From positions 1 to 14,468 of the forward strand of contig CALCEA010000005.1 of the NCBI GenBank assembly GCA_937900675.1: DNA of 14,468 nt. The letters are read 5' to 3'. The notes beneath the pieces were generated by a model. It did no database searches, was not told the origin of the DNA, and saw nothing but the letters and a program-made list of their open reading frames with translations. The position numbers were made by a program, and so were the translations under genes. The first letter of the stretch is position 1; every line of letters starts with the position of its first letter. Positions 14,122 to 14,468 of this stretch are shown piece by piece. The stretch is from an uncultured Chitinophagaceae bacterium. Lineage in GTDB: Bacteria; Bacteroidota; Bacteroidia; Chitinophagales; Chitinophagaceae.

Positions 14122-14468
14122 ATGCAAACAACGGTGAAGAAACTAGGCTTATGGACAAGTACTTCTTTAGTACTTGGAAATATGATTGGCGCAGGTGTTT
14201 TTATGATGCCTTCTACATTGGCTAGTTTCGGTGGTATAAGTATTATTGGTTGGGTTGCTTCTTCCATTGGAGCTTTTTTATTAGCAAAAATTTTCGCGCA
14301 CTTAAGTAAAATGATGCCAGGTTCAGATGGTGGTCCTTATGCGTATTCAAAATCTGCTATGGGAGATTTTGCAGGTTTTTTGGTTGCTTGGGGTTATTTG
14401 ATTTCAGTATGGTGTACCAATGCAGCCATCACCGTTTCTTTTATAAGTGCACTTAGTACATTTATCCC
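14122..14468 (+). CDS. Amino acid permease, AdiC/PotE-like APC family (5' part, runs off the window)
   Basis: This open frame begins at ATG 14122 (M-Q-T-T-V-K-K-L-G-L-W) and stays open to the window end, giving 115 codons. The first helix carries L-G-N-M-I-G-A-G-V-F-M-M-P (residues 18-30), the APC-superfamily motif that cradles the substrate carboxylate. L-A-S-F-G-G-I-S, then P-G-S-D-G-G-P-Y-A-Y and a further helix follow in the order found in arginine/agmatine- and polyamine-type antiporters. At least three membrane helices are present. It starts 39 bases after xylA and may be read through from that operon. An overlapping ATG at 14118 is in another frame. The substrate is an amino acid or amine, not xylose, if family membership holds. 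Confidence 0.85.
   Translation, partial: MQTTVKKLGLWTSTSLVLGNMIGAGVFMMPSTLASFGGISIIGWVASSIGAFLLAKIFAHLSKMMPGSDGGPYAYSKSAMGDFAGFLVAWGYLISVWCTNAAITVSFISALSTFI

Noticed and set aside
14079..14267. Minus-strand open frame at the xylA/permease junction
   Set aside because: It is antisense to the permease start, whose APC motif is clear on the plus strand.
1..14468. Mobile element, genomic island, CRISPR or defence system
   Set aside because: No transposase, integrase, nuclease, toxin-antitoxin pair, direct-repeat array or tRNA boundary was seen, and base composition looks even across the window.

Overview
The window is AT-rich, densely coded chromosomal DNA from a member of the Bacteroidota, most likely a Chitinophagia-type (Chitinophagaceae-like) heterotroph. 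The reasons are the families present (DUF6132, a Bacteroidota-type Crp/Fnr regulator beside tandem rhodaneses, a class II XylA with a FGGY xylulokinase), near absence of Shine-Dalgarno sequences, A/T-rich leaders, and recognisable Bacteroidota promoter elements (-7 box TAnnTTTG with an upstream TTG). The genus is an inference. No rRNA, tRNA, CRISPR array, insertion sequence or prophage gene is visible, and no gene-free stretch exceeds about 80 bases.

Layout. (1) 80-739: a DUF2461 protein with its own promoter. (2) 746-2909: a redox/sulfur module. On the minus strand lie a Crp/Fnr-family regulator and, downstream of it, a tight three-gene operon: rhodanese, rhodanese, DUF6132 membrane protein. 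Divergent from the regulator lie a DUF2892-like membrane protein and a thioredoxin. Two nearly identical operators of the form GTRA-N6-TCAC sit before the rhodanese operon and in the divergent intergenic region. Each lies exactly the same distance from a TAnnTTTG-like box, so the regulator probably controls both arms. (3) 2989-5301: a secreted PD40 beta-propeller protein, convergent with a Tat-exported Gfo/Idh/MocA oxidoreductase. (4) 5363-6194: a VF530-family small protein and an RluE-like 23S rRNA pseudouridine synthase, divergent with nearly overlapping starts, followed by a bidirectional terminator. (5) 6239-10321, minus strand, tightly spaced: a PLP threonine dehydratase/serine-racemase-like enzyme, a secreted family VIII esterase/beta-lactamase-fold hydrolase, and a secreted S15/CocE hydrolase carrying the carboxylate cluster of alpha-amino-acid ester hydrolases. 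(6) 10402-14082, plus strand: a phytanoyl-CoA dioxygenase-family oxygenase overlapping xylulokinase by one base, then xylose isomerase. (7) 14122 to the window end: the start of an AdiC/PotE-like amino acid permease.

The most interesting part is the redox/sulfur module. The regulator lacks both the cAMP-binding arginine and FNR-type N-terminal cysteines, but has a C-x5-C pair in its sensor domain. Its recognition helix keeps the CRP contact residues R-E-x3-R, which fits the GTGA half-sites found. All five of its likely targets carry an active-site or paired cysteine. A persulfide- or thiol-responsive regulon is a reasonable inference. Region 5 suggests a small exported system acting on amino-acid esters, amides or peptides. 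Region 6 is xylose catabolism (xylose to xylulose to xylulose 5-phosphate) with an unexplained oxygenase built into the operon.
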